64,000 nt of DNA from an uncultured Thermoanaerobaculia bacterium (lineage in GTDB: Bacteria > Acidobacteriota > Thermoanaerobaculia > Multivoradales > Multivoraceae): the NCBI GenBank assembly GCA_951812325.1, contig OX638294.1:4068859-4132858 (forward strand). The letters are read 5' to 3'. Each line of letters opens with the position of its first letter. Positions within the stretch are counted from its first letter, which is position 1. This document shows, in pieces, positions 46,078 to 54,382 of the stretch. Under the pieces are notes generated by a model. It made no database searches, was not told where the DNA came from, and saw only the letters and a list, made by a program, of their open reading frames with translations. A program made the position numbers and the translations under genes.

Positions 46078-47219
46078 GGGCGGCCGCCGGCCGCATCCTC
46101 GCGTCCGGTCTCGTCGTTGCTCTGGCGGTCGCCGCCATGCTGGCCGGTTGCGCGCCGCAGGAAGGTGGGGCGGAACTCGAAGCTCCGGTTGCGGACTCTG
46201 GCGATCGATCGATCACGGTCGTTTCCTGGGGCGGGTCCTACGCCCGCGCCTGTGTCCTCGGCTACCACGAGTCGTTCACCGCGGAGACGGGCATCGAAGT
46301 GAACATGGAGGACTACAACGGCGGCCTGGCGCAGATTCGCGCCCAGGTCGAGGCCGGTTCCGTGCACTGGGACGTGGTCGATCTGGGAGTCTCCGAGTCC
46401 GTGACCGGCTGCGACGAGGGTGTCCTCGAAGTGGTTGATCCGGCCGTCCTGCCGCCCGGGCCGAACGGCGAACCGGCGGCGGAGGACTTCCTGCCCGAGA
46501 CGAACACCGAGTGCGGCGTGGGCACGCTGCTGTACTCGACGATCTACGCCTACAACCCGGAAACCCTGACCGGTCCACCGCCGACGACCATCCGCGACTT
46601 TTTCGATCTGGAGCGCTTTCCGGGGCGCCGGGGCATGCGGCGGGTCCCCGACGTGAACCTGGAGTTCGCGTTGCTGGCGGACGGTGTGCCGAATGAGCAG
46701 GTCTACGACCTGCTGTCGACTCCGGAGGGCCTCGATCGGGCGTTCCGCAAGCTGGACACGATCAAGGACGAGGTCGTCTGGTGGGAGGCCGGCGCCCAGC
46801 CGCCGCAACTGCTCGCCGACGGTGAAGTCGTCATGAGCACGGCCTACAACGGCAGGATCTTCAACGCCCAGGTTCTGGAGGGGCAGCCGTTCGAGATCGT
46901 CTGGGACGGTCAGGTGTTGGACCGCGGCCAGCTTGCGGTCGTTGCCGATACGCCTCGCCGCGAGGACGCCCTGCGGTTCATGAGCCATGCCGCACGGTCC
47001 GAGTCGATGGCGGGCGTTGCCGGCTACATCGCCTACAGCCCCGCGCGCCGCTCGGGGCAGGCGCTGATCGATCGGCAGGTGGAGACCGGCGCGGAGATGT
47101 GGCCCCACATGCCGACGAACCCCGAGAACATGAAGAGCTTCCTGATGGCCGACTGGGAGTGGTGGTCGGACCACAAGGACGAGATGCAGGAGCGGTTCGC
47201 CGCCTGGCTGGCGCGATGA
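46074..47219 (+). CDS. Polyamine-type ABC transporter substrate-binding lipoprotein 1
   Basis: Periplasmic binding protein of the PotD/PotF type, 381 residues, anchored as a lipoprotein. The GTG start (46074) overlaps the potA stop in GTGA; the N terminus is a signal sequence ending in the lipobox LAGC (Cys at about residue 26). The mature part shows SITVVSWGGSYARACVLGYHESFTAETGIEVNMEDYNGGLAQIRAQVEAG and the later FFDLERFPGRRGMRRVPDVNLEFALLADGVPNEQVYDLLSTPEGLDRAFRKLDTIK, typical of PotD-like proteins. It is followed by a second, closely related binding protein, so the operon has two. It overlaps that gene by four bases (ATGA). Residues for ligand binding were not assigned. Confidence 0.87.
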   Translation: MRAAAGRILASGLVVALAVAAMLAGCAPQEGGAELEAPVADSGDRSITVVSWGGSYARACVLGYHESFTAETGIEVNMEDYNGGLAQIRAQVEAGSVHWDVVDLGVSESVTGCDEGVLEVVDPAVLPPGPNGEPAAEDFLPETNTECGVGTLLYSTIYAYNPETLTGPPPTTIRDFFDLERFPGRRGMRRVPDVNLEFALLADGVPNEQVYDLLSTPEGLDRAFRKLDTIKDEVVWWEAGAQPPQLLADGEVVMSTAYNGRIFNAQVLEGQPFEIVWDGQVLDRGQLAVVADTPRREDALRFMSHAARSESMAGVAGYIAYSPARRSGQALIDRQVETGAEMWPHMPTNPENMKSFLMADWEWWSDHKDEMQERFAAWLAR

Positions 47220-48385
47220 GTGTCCGAGGAGGACTCGCGTCGTCGTTGGGCTCCCGTACGGCGCGGCTCGGCGCCGCGGCGGCCTTGAGCACCGGTCTGA
47301 TGGCCGGCTGCCGGCTCGCCGCGGATCCGCGTCCCGAAGGGATGGCGGCGGCTGCCCCCGAGTCGGAGGAGCGATCGATCACCGCGGTCTCGTACGGCGG
47401 TTCCTACGCGCGTGCCGTTGTTCGCGGCTACCACGAGTCCTTTACCGCCGAGAGCGGCGTCAGGGTGGACCTGGCGGACTTCATGGGCGGGCTCGCTCAG
47501 GTCCGTGCCCAGGTGGATTCCGGCTCGGTGTACTGGGACGTGGTGGATCTCAGCGTCGCGGAAGCGGTGAACGGCTGCGATGAGGGCGTCCTGGAGCTGA
47601 TCGATCCGTCGATCCTGCCGCCCGGTCCGAACGGCGAACTGCCCGAGGACGACTTTCTTCCCGAGATGAACACCGAGTGCGGCGTGGGGAGCCTGCTGGG
47701 CTCCTCGATCTTCGCGTACAACCGGGAGGTCTTGACGGGACCGCCGCCGACCCGACTCTCCGACTTCTTCGATCTGGAGAGATTCCCCGGCCGGCGCGGA
47801 ATGAGGCGGTCGCCGCAGGCGAATCTGGAGTTCGCGATGATGGCGGACGGGGTTCCCAAGGATCGGCTCTATGACGAGCTGAGTACTCCGGAGGGCCTCG
47901 CGCGGGCGTTCCGCAAGCTGGACACGATCAAGGATCAGGTCGTCTGGTGGGAGACGCCCGCCCAGGCCCCGCAGTTGCTGGCGGACGGCGAGGTCCTGAT
48001 GACCACGGCGGCGAACGGGCGAATCTTCAATGCTCAGGTGCTGGAGGGGCAGCCCTTCGTCATCGTCTGGGACGGCCAGGTGATGGATCGGGGCCAGCTC
48101 GCGATCGTTGCCGGTACGCCGCGGCTCGAGGACGCGATGCGGTTCCTGCGGCATGCCGCGACCGCCGAGTCGATGGCGGGCGTCGGCCGCCACATTGCCT
48201 ACAGTCCGGCGCGCTACTCGGCCCAGGCGTTGATCGAACGGCACGCGGAAACCGGCGTCGAGATGTGGCCCCACATGCCGACGAATCCCGCGAACATGAA
48301 GAACCACCTGATGGCCGACTGGCGGTGGTGGGCCGACCACGGCGACGAGATGCTGGAGCGTTTCACCGCCTGGCTGGCCCGGTGA
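47216..48385 (+). CDS. Polyamine-type ABC transporter substrate-binding lipoprotein 2
   Basis: Second PotD-like binding lipoprotein, 389 residues, with lipobox LMAGC. It is a tandem paralogue of the upstream gene: the blocks YARAVVRGYHESFTAESGVRVDLADFMGGLAQVRAQVDSGSVYWDVVDLSVAEAVNGCDEGVLE and FFDLERFPGRRGMRRSPQANLEFAMMADGV are closely similar, and both end in MKNHLMADWRWWADHGDEMLERFTAWLAR-type sequence. Divergence is concentrated in the N-terminal half of the mature protein, so the two may bind related but different ligands through the same permease. The gene overlaps the previous one (ATGA) and the next (GTGA), so all three are coupled. Confidence 0.87.
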   Translation: MSVRGGLASSLGSRTARLGAAAALSTGLMAGCRLAADPRPEGMAAAAPESEERSITAVSYGGSYARAVVRGYHESFTAESGVRVDLADFMGGLAQVRAQVDSGSVYWDVVDLSVAEAVNGCDEGVLELIDPSILPPGPNGELPEDDFLPEMNTECGVGSLLGSSIFAYNREVLTGPPPTRLSDFFDLERFPGRRGMRRSPQANLEFAMMADGVPKDRLYDELSTPEGLARAFRKLDTIKDQVVWWETPAQAPQLLADGEVLMTTAANGRIFNAQVLEGQPFVIVWDGQVMDRGQLAIVAGTPRLEDAMRFLRHAATAESMAGVGRHIAYSPARYSAQALIERHAETGVEMWPHMPTNPANMKNHLMADWRWWADHGDEMLERFTAWLAR

Positions 48386-49680
48386 GAAGCGAAAGTGAAG
48401 TCGTGACGCCTGAAGACACGTCCACCAGGCAGCAGCCGGTGGCTCGGCCACGATGGCGGCGGGCTCTCGGCCCGCGGTTGCGTGCCGCGGGCCTGGCCTT
48501 GCCGCTGGTCGCGTTCGTTGTCGTCACCTTCGCCGGCCCGATGGTCAGCCTGCTGACGAAGAGCTTCCACGAGCCGGAGATCGCCGACGCCTTGCCGGAG
48601 ACGATGGCGGCGCTGCGTCAGTGGGACGGCGAAGGCGCGCCGCCCGACGACGTGTTCGCGGCGACCGCCGGCGAGTTCGTGGCGGCCAGGAACGAGCGCA
48701 CACTCGGACGCACGGCGAACCGGGTCAACCGGGTCGTCAGCGGCATGCGCAGCGTGATCATGGGCGGCTCGCGGCTGATGGTCGAGGCGGCGGCCGAGGC
48801 GGAGGCGGCCGGGGTGACGACCGACGGCGCCTTCTGGCGTGAGACGATGATCGGGATCGACGCCCGCTGGGGAACGCCCGAGCCCTGGCGTGCGCTGCGG
48901 GACGCCGGCCAGCGCTTCACCGCTCGCCACTACCTGAAGGCCCTGGACTTCGAGCGCGGTCCCGAGGGCGGCTACGTCCGCCAGGCGGAGGAGTGGCGGA
49001 TCTACGTACCGTTGTTCTGGCGCACCCTGAAGGTGAGCCTGGGGGTCACGATGCTGTGCCTGGTGGTCGGCTATCCGATCGCGCATCTGATCGCCACTTC
49101 GCCGCCGCGGCGGGCGAACGTGCTGCTGCTGCTCGTCCTGCTGCCGTTCTGGACCTCGCTGCTTGTGCGGACCACCTCGTGGATCGTCCTGCTCCAGAAC
49201 CAGGGCGTCGTGAACGATTTCCTGGTGGCGATCGGAGTGATCGGCGACGACGGCCGCCTCGCGATGATCTACAACATGACCGGCACCTTCATCGCGATGA
49301 CCCACGTCTTGCTGCCGTTCCTGGTGTTGCCGCTCTACTCGGTCATGCGCTCGATCCCGCCCGCCTACATGAGCGCGGCCGCGTCCCTGGGCGCGACTCC
49401 GCTCCAGGCGCTGCGGCGCGTCTACTGGCCGCAGACGCTGCCTGGCGTCGGCGCCGGCTGTCTGCTCACCTTCATCCTGGCGATCGGTTACTACATCACC
49501 CCGGCCCTGGTCGGCGGCCAGAGCGGTCAGTTGATCTCGAACATGATCGCCTACCACGTGCAGACCTCCCTGAACTGGGGTCTGGCTGCCGCGCTGGCGG
49601 CGCTGCTGCTCGGCGGCGTCACCGCGCTCTACGTCGTCTACGACCGCCTGGTCGGCATCGACCGGATCGGGCTCGGCTGA
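48382..49680 (+). CDS. potB: Polyamine-type ABC transporter permease 1
   Basis: Inner-membrane permease of 432 residues. The GTG at 48382 overlaps the previous stop (GTGA); a second GTG at 48403 is possible. TM1 (AAGLALPLVAFVVVTFAGPMVSLLTKSF) is followed by an unusually long extracytoplasmic loop of about 150 residues before TM2, a feature of some PotB-like proteins. The core has YPIAHLIATSPPRRANVLLLLVLLPFWTSLLVRTTSWIVLLQNQG and the EAA-like loop SAAASLGATPLQALRRVYWPQTLPG. It ends one base past the start of the next permease gene (ATG overlaps TGA). Transports the ligand delivered by either binding protein. Confidence 0.9.
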   Translation: MRSESEVVTPEDTSTRQQPVARPRWRRALGPRLRAAGLALPLVAFVVVTFAGPMVSLLTKSFHEPEIADALPETMAALRQWDGEGAPPDDVFAATAGEFVAARNERTLGRTANRVNRVVSGMRSVIMGGSRLMVEAAAEAEAAGVTTDGAFWRETMIGIDARWGTPEPWRALRDAGQRFTARHYLKALDFERGPEGGYVRQAEEWRIYVPLFWRTLKVSLGVTMLCLVVGYPIAHLIATSPPRRANVLLLLVLLPFWTSLLVRTTSWIVLLQNQGVVNDFLVAIGVIGDDGRLAMIYNMTGTFIAMTHVLLPFLVLPLYSVMRSIPPAYMSAAASLGATPLQALRRVYWPQTLPGVGAGCLLTFILAIGYYITPALVGGQSGQLISNMIAYHVQTSLNWGLAAALAALLLGGVTALYVVYDRLVGIDRIGLG

Positions 49681-50537
49681 TGGCCGGCACGGCAATCAGC
49701 CCGGGGTACCGCGCAGCTCGCTGGGGCTACCTGGCGTTCTGCGTCGCCGCGTTCATCTTCCTGATCGCGCCGATCCTGGTCCTCGTCCCGCTCAGCTTCA
49801 ACGCCGAGCCGTACTTCACCTTCACGGAGGGCATGCTGCGGTTCGACCCGGACGCCTGGTCGCTGCGCTGGTACCGGAGCATCTTCGACGGCGACGAGTG
49901 GACCCGCCCTCTCCTGAACAGCCTGGTCATCGGCATCTCGGCGACCGTGATCGCCACCGTGCTGGGCGCCGCGGCCGCCCTGGGACTCGCCCATCCGGCG
50001 ATGCCGGGCCGGCGCATCGTGTCGGCCCTCCTGATTTCACCGATGATCACGCCCGTGATCATCGCCGGCGTCGGCATGTTCTTCTTCTATTCGAGCCTGG
50101 GGCTGGCGCAGACCCATCTCGGGATCATCCTCGCGCACGCCGTCTTCGGCGCGCCCTTCGTCGTGATCACCGTGAGCGCGACGCTGGCAGGCTTCGACTG
50201 GACCGTGATGCGCGCGGCCGCGAACCTCGGCGCGAATCCGCTGGTCGCTTTCCGCCGCGTCCAACTGCCGCTCATCCTGCCGGGCGTCATCTCGGGCTCG
50301 CTGTTCGCCTTCGCCGCGTCGTTCGACGAGCTCGTGATCGTCCTGTTCATGGGCGGCCTCGAGCAGCGCACCCTGCCGCGCCAGATGTGGTCCGGAATCC
50401 GTGAGGAGATCAGCCCGACTCTGCTGGCTGTCGCTACCTTCCTCATCCTGTTCGCGTTACTGGCGCTGAGTACGGTGGAGTGGCTGCGCCGGCGGGGCGA
50501 GGCGGCAGGCGAAGGGGCAGGGTCGGGAAGGACGTGA
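49680..50537 (+). CDS. potC: Polyamine-type ABC transporter permease 2
   Basis: Second inner-membrane permease, 285 residues, about six membrane helices: WGYLAFCVAAFIFLIAPILVLVPLSF; LLNSLVIGISATVIATVLGAAAALGLAHP; SALLISPMITPVIIAGVGMFFFYSSLGLAQ; ILAHAVFGAPFVVITVSATLAGF; GVISGSLFAFAASFDELVIVLFMGG; LLAVATFLILFALLALSTVEWL. The EAA loop is RAAANLGANPLVAFRRVQLPLILPG, contacting the ATPase. Its ATG overlaps the potB stop by one base. It ends the operon. The 485 bases after it contain a broken isoaspartate-methyltransferase remnant. Confidence 0.92.
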   Translation: MAGTAISPGYRAARWGYLAFCVAAFIFLIAPILVLVPLSFNAEPYFTFTEGMLRFDPDAWSLRWYRSIFDGDEWTRPLLNSLVIGISATVIATVLGAAAALGLAHPAMPGRRIVSALLISPMITPVIIAGVGMFFFYSSLGLAQTHLGIILAHAVFGAPFVVITVSATLAGFDWTVMRAAANLGANPLVAFRRVQLPLILPGVISGSLFAFAASFDELVIVLFMGGLEQRTLPRQMWSGIREEISPTLLAVATFLILFALLALSTVEWLRRRGEAAGEGAGSGRT

Positions 50538-50784
50538 GAATCCGGACCTCCCTGGTTGGCCGGAGGAGAGTTGGCGATCCGGACTTCCTGGACCGGTCGG
50601 ATGCACGGTTCAACTGGACCGTCCACTGGGCGCAGTGCTGAGGCGGCGGCTGCGGGGCCGTTCAGCGTCTCGCCCCGTTGCCTTGGCGCCGGTCGTCGTG
50701 TGGGCCGCCGGCGTGTTCACGCTCTTCTGGGTCTGCCACTTCGCGGTCTGGGCCGCCAGCGTTCCGTTCGAGGGCGATGCCGGA

Positions 50785-51005
50785 GTTCGCGCCGTTCGAT
50801 TCGATGTCGTCAAGGCGCCAGTGGGTCACGTTCCGAGCACGTTGATCGACCAGTTGGCTGTGGGTGGCAGGTCGATCGTGCAGGGCGGTCCTCCAGGAGA
50901 ACCGCAGGAACTACATGTGCTGACCGTGCGGACGACGGCTCGATGGACCGGATGTCAGTGCTCGAGCGGAAGTTGACGCAACTCACGAGCCGGTTGGGCT
51001 GGTAG
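50785..51005 (+). pseudogene. Remnant of a protein-L-isoaspartate methyltransferase gene
   Basis: The segment FDVVKAPVGHVPSTLIDQLAVGGRSIVQGGPPGEPQELHVLT aligns with the C-terminal part of the complete enzyme at 62618-63496 ([44 protein letters not shown]). After about 50932 the similarity continues in a different frame (DGSMDRMSVL, matching DGEVERTRVI), so the copy is frameshifted as well as truncated. The N-terminal SAM-binding part is missing. Upstream (50635-50784) an open frame encodes a hydrophobic stretch (VVVWAAGVFTLFWVCHFAVWAASV) that I cannot assign. Confidence 0.75.
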
Positions 51006-51022
51006 GACTGCGGACCTCCGAA

Positions 51023-54000
51023 TCAAGGCCCCGGATAGCCGTCGGCGCCGACCTCGATCGGAATCAGGCCGGCGTCGCTGAATCCCAGCCGCTCGAACAG
51101 TTCGGCGACGTAGCAGGCGCTCGCCTGGAACAGGACGTGGCGGTCGGCCAGGTCGGCTCGGCTCAGCCTCCGGCCACTGACTCGCCATCTCTCGTCCAAC
51201 TGCCCATGGGGCGTGACCGAGACGATGAAGGACTCCAGACGGACCGAGTCGTCTCCCAGCCGTTGTTCCACGTCCTTGATTCTCCTGTGGAGCATCACCT
51301 TCGGATCGTTCGGGCCGCCCAGGTGGACGAGCCCCTTGGGGTCGACGAACGCGATGTGCTGACGGCCGTTCCTGAGCGCCCAGAGGATGAAGTCGGGGTG
51401 GAAGTTGTTCGCCTCGAAGAAGGCGATGCCGCGGCCGCGGCTCTGGTTGCGCATCAGATGGATGCGGATGCCGGCGAGTCGTTCCGCGTTCGCTCGGAGG
51501 AACGTCTGGATGTCTCGTACGAACTTGAACTCGCCGTCGTTGAGGGCCGGCGGCGACACTCTCAGCTGGTCGTTCTCGATCGACAGCAAGGGCCAGTACA
51601 GGTGCTCGTCCAGGCGGAGCGCCTTGACCTCGCGGTCATTCCAGTTCGCCAACTGGCCGGAATCGATCGCGGCTTTCAGCTTGTCGAGGCTCTTGCGCAG
51701 TTTGGCAACCTGGACCTTCTTGGTCGCGGCTGCGATCCCGACGAGGAAACCGGGCGTCGAGCCGCCCTTCCCCTTGATCTGGAGGTTCGGGTCGTCGTCG
51801 CTGAGCGGCTGGATTTCCAGATGCTTCGCCTCCCAGGCCTGCCGGCAGAGGCCGTAGTAGTGAGTCATGTACTTCCGGAGCAGCGTCGCAGCGATCTCCT
51901 GCCAGTGCCAGCGGTTGGACCAGTCGTCGAACTCGAACAGGGACGCCGGCGCCTGAAGCCGGTACCAGGAGGCGTCACAGAGCAGGCGGCGGATCGCGGC
52001 TCGCGGCACGGTCAGGTTGTGCCAGCCGCGTTTCGCCTTGAAGCGCGTCAGCGAGAACCAGAGGTCGTCGAGGTCGAGGTGATCGACGTGTCGGCGGGTC
52101 AGCTTCGAGTCGTGCTTGACGGTCACTTCTGCCTCCGGGTGGCCAGAGGCGAGCATCCGCACCTTCGGATTCCAGTCGAGGCGAACCGTCGGGCAGAGTC
52201 GCCCCTGGATCGACTCGGGCGCTTTGCTCGGCGGCAGGAGAATCGGCATCGGTCCAAGGCGGCGGAAGGCTGCTTCCGGCTCGTCGCCCGCGACCGCTTC
52301 CGCCAGCCGAATCGTCGGGAGCGGCGGGTCCGTCGGCAGTTCGTTGCGGTGGATGGGCAGCACGATCTCCTCCCGCTCGGCGGCGAGGCCTTCCTTTTCC
52401 AGGAAGTCGCGGAACTGGGTCATGTAGTTCGCCCGGACGCCGAACACCTGGAGCGTTTCAAGGTGCGGGAGCGCTTCGGGCGCCTCGCGAGCAGCGTCCG
52501 GCAACGCGGAGCTCCGCTTGAGGCTGGTACCGCGGCCCTTGAGGCGGACGCCGCGGCCGAACATCTGGATGATCTGGGCGCCTTCCGTCGTGCCGACGTT
52601 CATCAGCCCCATCGAGCTGACCCGCCAACTGTTCCAGCCCTCGATGAACTTGCGGGCGCCGACGACCAGGTTGATCTGTGAATCGGGCTCGTTGACGCGA
52701 TCGAAGACGGAGTGCTTGAACTCGCTCTCCGTGACGTCGAAGCCGGCCTCCGCGCACCTCTTCGCCAACGCTCCGGGGTCGCCCACGTTGATCACTCCGA
52801 AGGGTTCCGCGTCGCCGAGTCGGAGCCTGAGCTCGCCGGCGCTTCCCTTGAGCCGCTCGATCCGCAGAGCGCCTCCGCCGCCGGCATGAAAGCTCGTGGC
52901 CAATGTCTCCTGAAAGATCGCCCCGGCACTCATGCCCGAGCGTTCGAGCGGCTCGAAGCGGCCGGCGAACAGGTTCTTCCCACCGGTCGTCGCAAGGCCG
53001 TCCCGCAGAAGCCGCTCGATGTGCCCTGTGCTCGCCGAAGGGCTGCTCGCGAAGTCGGAGAGGAAGCGCAGGACGCGGATGACGTCCGAGATGTCCTGGT
53101 TCCCCTTCTTGATCACCCTGCTGCCGACAAAGACCCACAGCGGCGGTTCGATCTGCCACGGTGCGAGTTCCCGGCAGCTCCGCCGGTAGAGCCACTGCTG
53201 CTGGAAGAAGGCGAGCAGGGCCGCGGTCAGGTAGCGCCGCTCCCAGTCGGGGTTCGCCCGTCCTTCCAGGTTGAAGATGCGGTAGTCCTTGCCGTAGCCG
53301 TCGCCGTGGAACCAGCGGTACGAGTAGTCGAACAGCGTGGCGCGGGCGTAGGTGTCCGCGAGTTGCCTGTTCGCTGCCACCGCCTGGCCGAACGTGGCCG
53401 AGTACTCGAAGGAGAAGCCCCGTTCGCAGAGCTCGTCGCGGCGCCGCATCCACTGGCCCTGCTGGCCTGAAGATGCGCCGCGGTGTCCTTCGTCGACCAG
53501 AACCAGGTTGTTGCCCTCAAACGAGGAGACGGCCACGGTCTTCTGGCCCATCTCGTCACCTAGCTTGTGTACGTCGAGGACCTCGACCCAAGCCCCCGGC
53601 AGGCCGTTCCGGTCGAACAGCCGAGCAGGGATTCCGGCCGCCTGATACTCGTGCAGGTGCTGGCGCGACAGGCCCTCGTTCGGTGTGAGCAGAATGATCC
53701 GGTTCAGCTCGTGCTGACGGCCATGGATGCGGAGCCACTCCTGATAGAGCAGCAGGTGCGCATGCATGAGCAACGTTTTCCCGCTGCCGGTCGCCATCCA
53801 GAAAGCCAGCTTGTTCAGGCGGTTAGCGGCGTCCTTCTTCGTGCCGGTCTGATCGAGCGGCTTCAATCGTTCGCGCTCAGGCAGACCGTCGTTCAGGCGT
53901 TCGATGGCCCGGTTGAGGTCGGCCAGTAGCTGCTGCGGCTCGCTGAACCAACGGTCAAGGTAGATGTCGGTGGCGAGCAGCGCCAGATACTGGAAATACA

Positions 54001-54307
54001 GCCATTGAATCTCTGCTTTGCCGCGACGCAGGCGGGGCTCGTTGATCCTCTGGGTGACCGCGACGATCCGGCTGTCGGCTTCCATTAACCGATCGTCGGA
54101 CAGCTCGGGCCGTTGGTTGGGGGCGATGTGGAGGCGAAGCGCGCTTTGAAAGCGGTGAACGTTGTCAGCTTCGAACCCGACAAGCTCGTCGTCCTTCAGG
54201 TGCTTGGCGAAATCGTCCAAACTCGTGCAACCGAACAGACCGAGCAGCCACTGGTTGAGGGCTAGCTTGCGCGAAAAGGGAACGCCTGTGCTCATCCTCG
54301 CCGCCAT
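51023..54307 (-). CDS. res: Type III restriction endonuclease, Res subunit
   Basis: Restriction and DNA-translocation subunit of a Type III system, 1094 residues. The helicase core has Walker A ATGSGKT (in LAFWMATGSGKTLLMHAHLLL), Walker B LVDEGHRG and motif III SATF; later helicase motifs include GWNSWRVSSMG and IIQMFGRGVRLKG. The C-terminal nuclease domain shows NNFHPDFILWALRNGRQHIAFVDPKGL, giving the PD...D-x-K motif. It lies 75 bases downstream of mod on the same strand, as in other Type III systems. Both ATPase and nuclease motifs are intact. It cuts DNA only in complex with Mod, so its activity depends on the phase state of the mod gene. The start is the first ATG after the mod stop. Confidence 0.93.
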   Translation of the reverse strand: MAARMSTGVPFSRKLALNQWLLGLFGCTSLDDFAKHLKDDELVGFEADNVHRFQSALRLHIAPNQRPELSDDRLMEADSRIVAVTQRINEPRLRRGKAEIQWLYFQYLALLATDIYLDRWFSEPQQLLADLNRAIERLNDGLPERERLKPLDQTGTKKDAANRLNKLAFWMATGSGKTLLMHAHLLLYQEWLRIHGRQHELNRIILLTPNEGLSRQHLHEYQAAGIPARLFDRNGLPGAWVEVLDVHKLGDEMGQKTVAVSSFEGNNLVLVDEGHRGASSGQQGQWMRRRDELCERGFSFEYSATFGQAVAANRQLADTYARATLFDYSYRWFHGDGYGKDYRIFNLEGRANPDWERRYLTAALLAFFQQQWLYRRSCRELAPWQIEPPLWVFVGSRVIKKGNQDISDVIRVLRFLSDFASSPSASTGHIERLLRDGLATTGGKNLFAGRFEPLERSGMSAGAIFQETLATSFHAGGGGALRIERLKGSAGELRLRLGDAEPFGVINVGDPGALAKRCAEAGFDVTESEFKHSVFDRVNEPDSQINLVVGARKFIEGWNSWRVSSMGLMNVGTTEGAQIIQMFGRGVRLKGRGTSLKRSSALPDAAREAPEALPHLETLQVFGVRANYMTQFRDFLEKEGLAAEREEIVLPIHRNELPTDPPLPTIRLAEAVAGDEPEAAFRRLGPMPILLPPSKAPESIQGRLCPTVRLDWNPKVRMLASGHPEAEVTVKHDSKLTRRHVDHLDLDDLWFSLTRFKAKRGWHNLTVPRAAIRRLLCDASWYRLQAPASLFEFDDWSNRWHWQEIAATLLRKYMTHYYGLCRQAWEAKHLEIQPLSDDDPNLQIKGKGGSTPGFLVGIAAATKKVQVAKLRKSLDKLKAAIDSGQLANWNDREVKALRLDEHLYWPLLSIENDQLRVSPPALNDGEFKFVRDIQTFLRANAERLAGIRIHLMRNQSRGRGIAFFEANNFHPDFILWALRNGRQHIAFVDPKGLVHLGGPNDPKVMLHRRIKDVEQRLGDDSVRLESFIVSVTPHGQLDERWRVSGRRLSRADLADRHVLFQASACYVAELFERLGFSDAGLIPIEVGADGYPGP

Positions 54308-54382
54308 CAGGGGAAGCAGAATCTGCGCGAGGTCCGAAACCTCTGGCCCGCCGCGCCGAACCTTCTGCGGTCAGCCGTCGTT

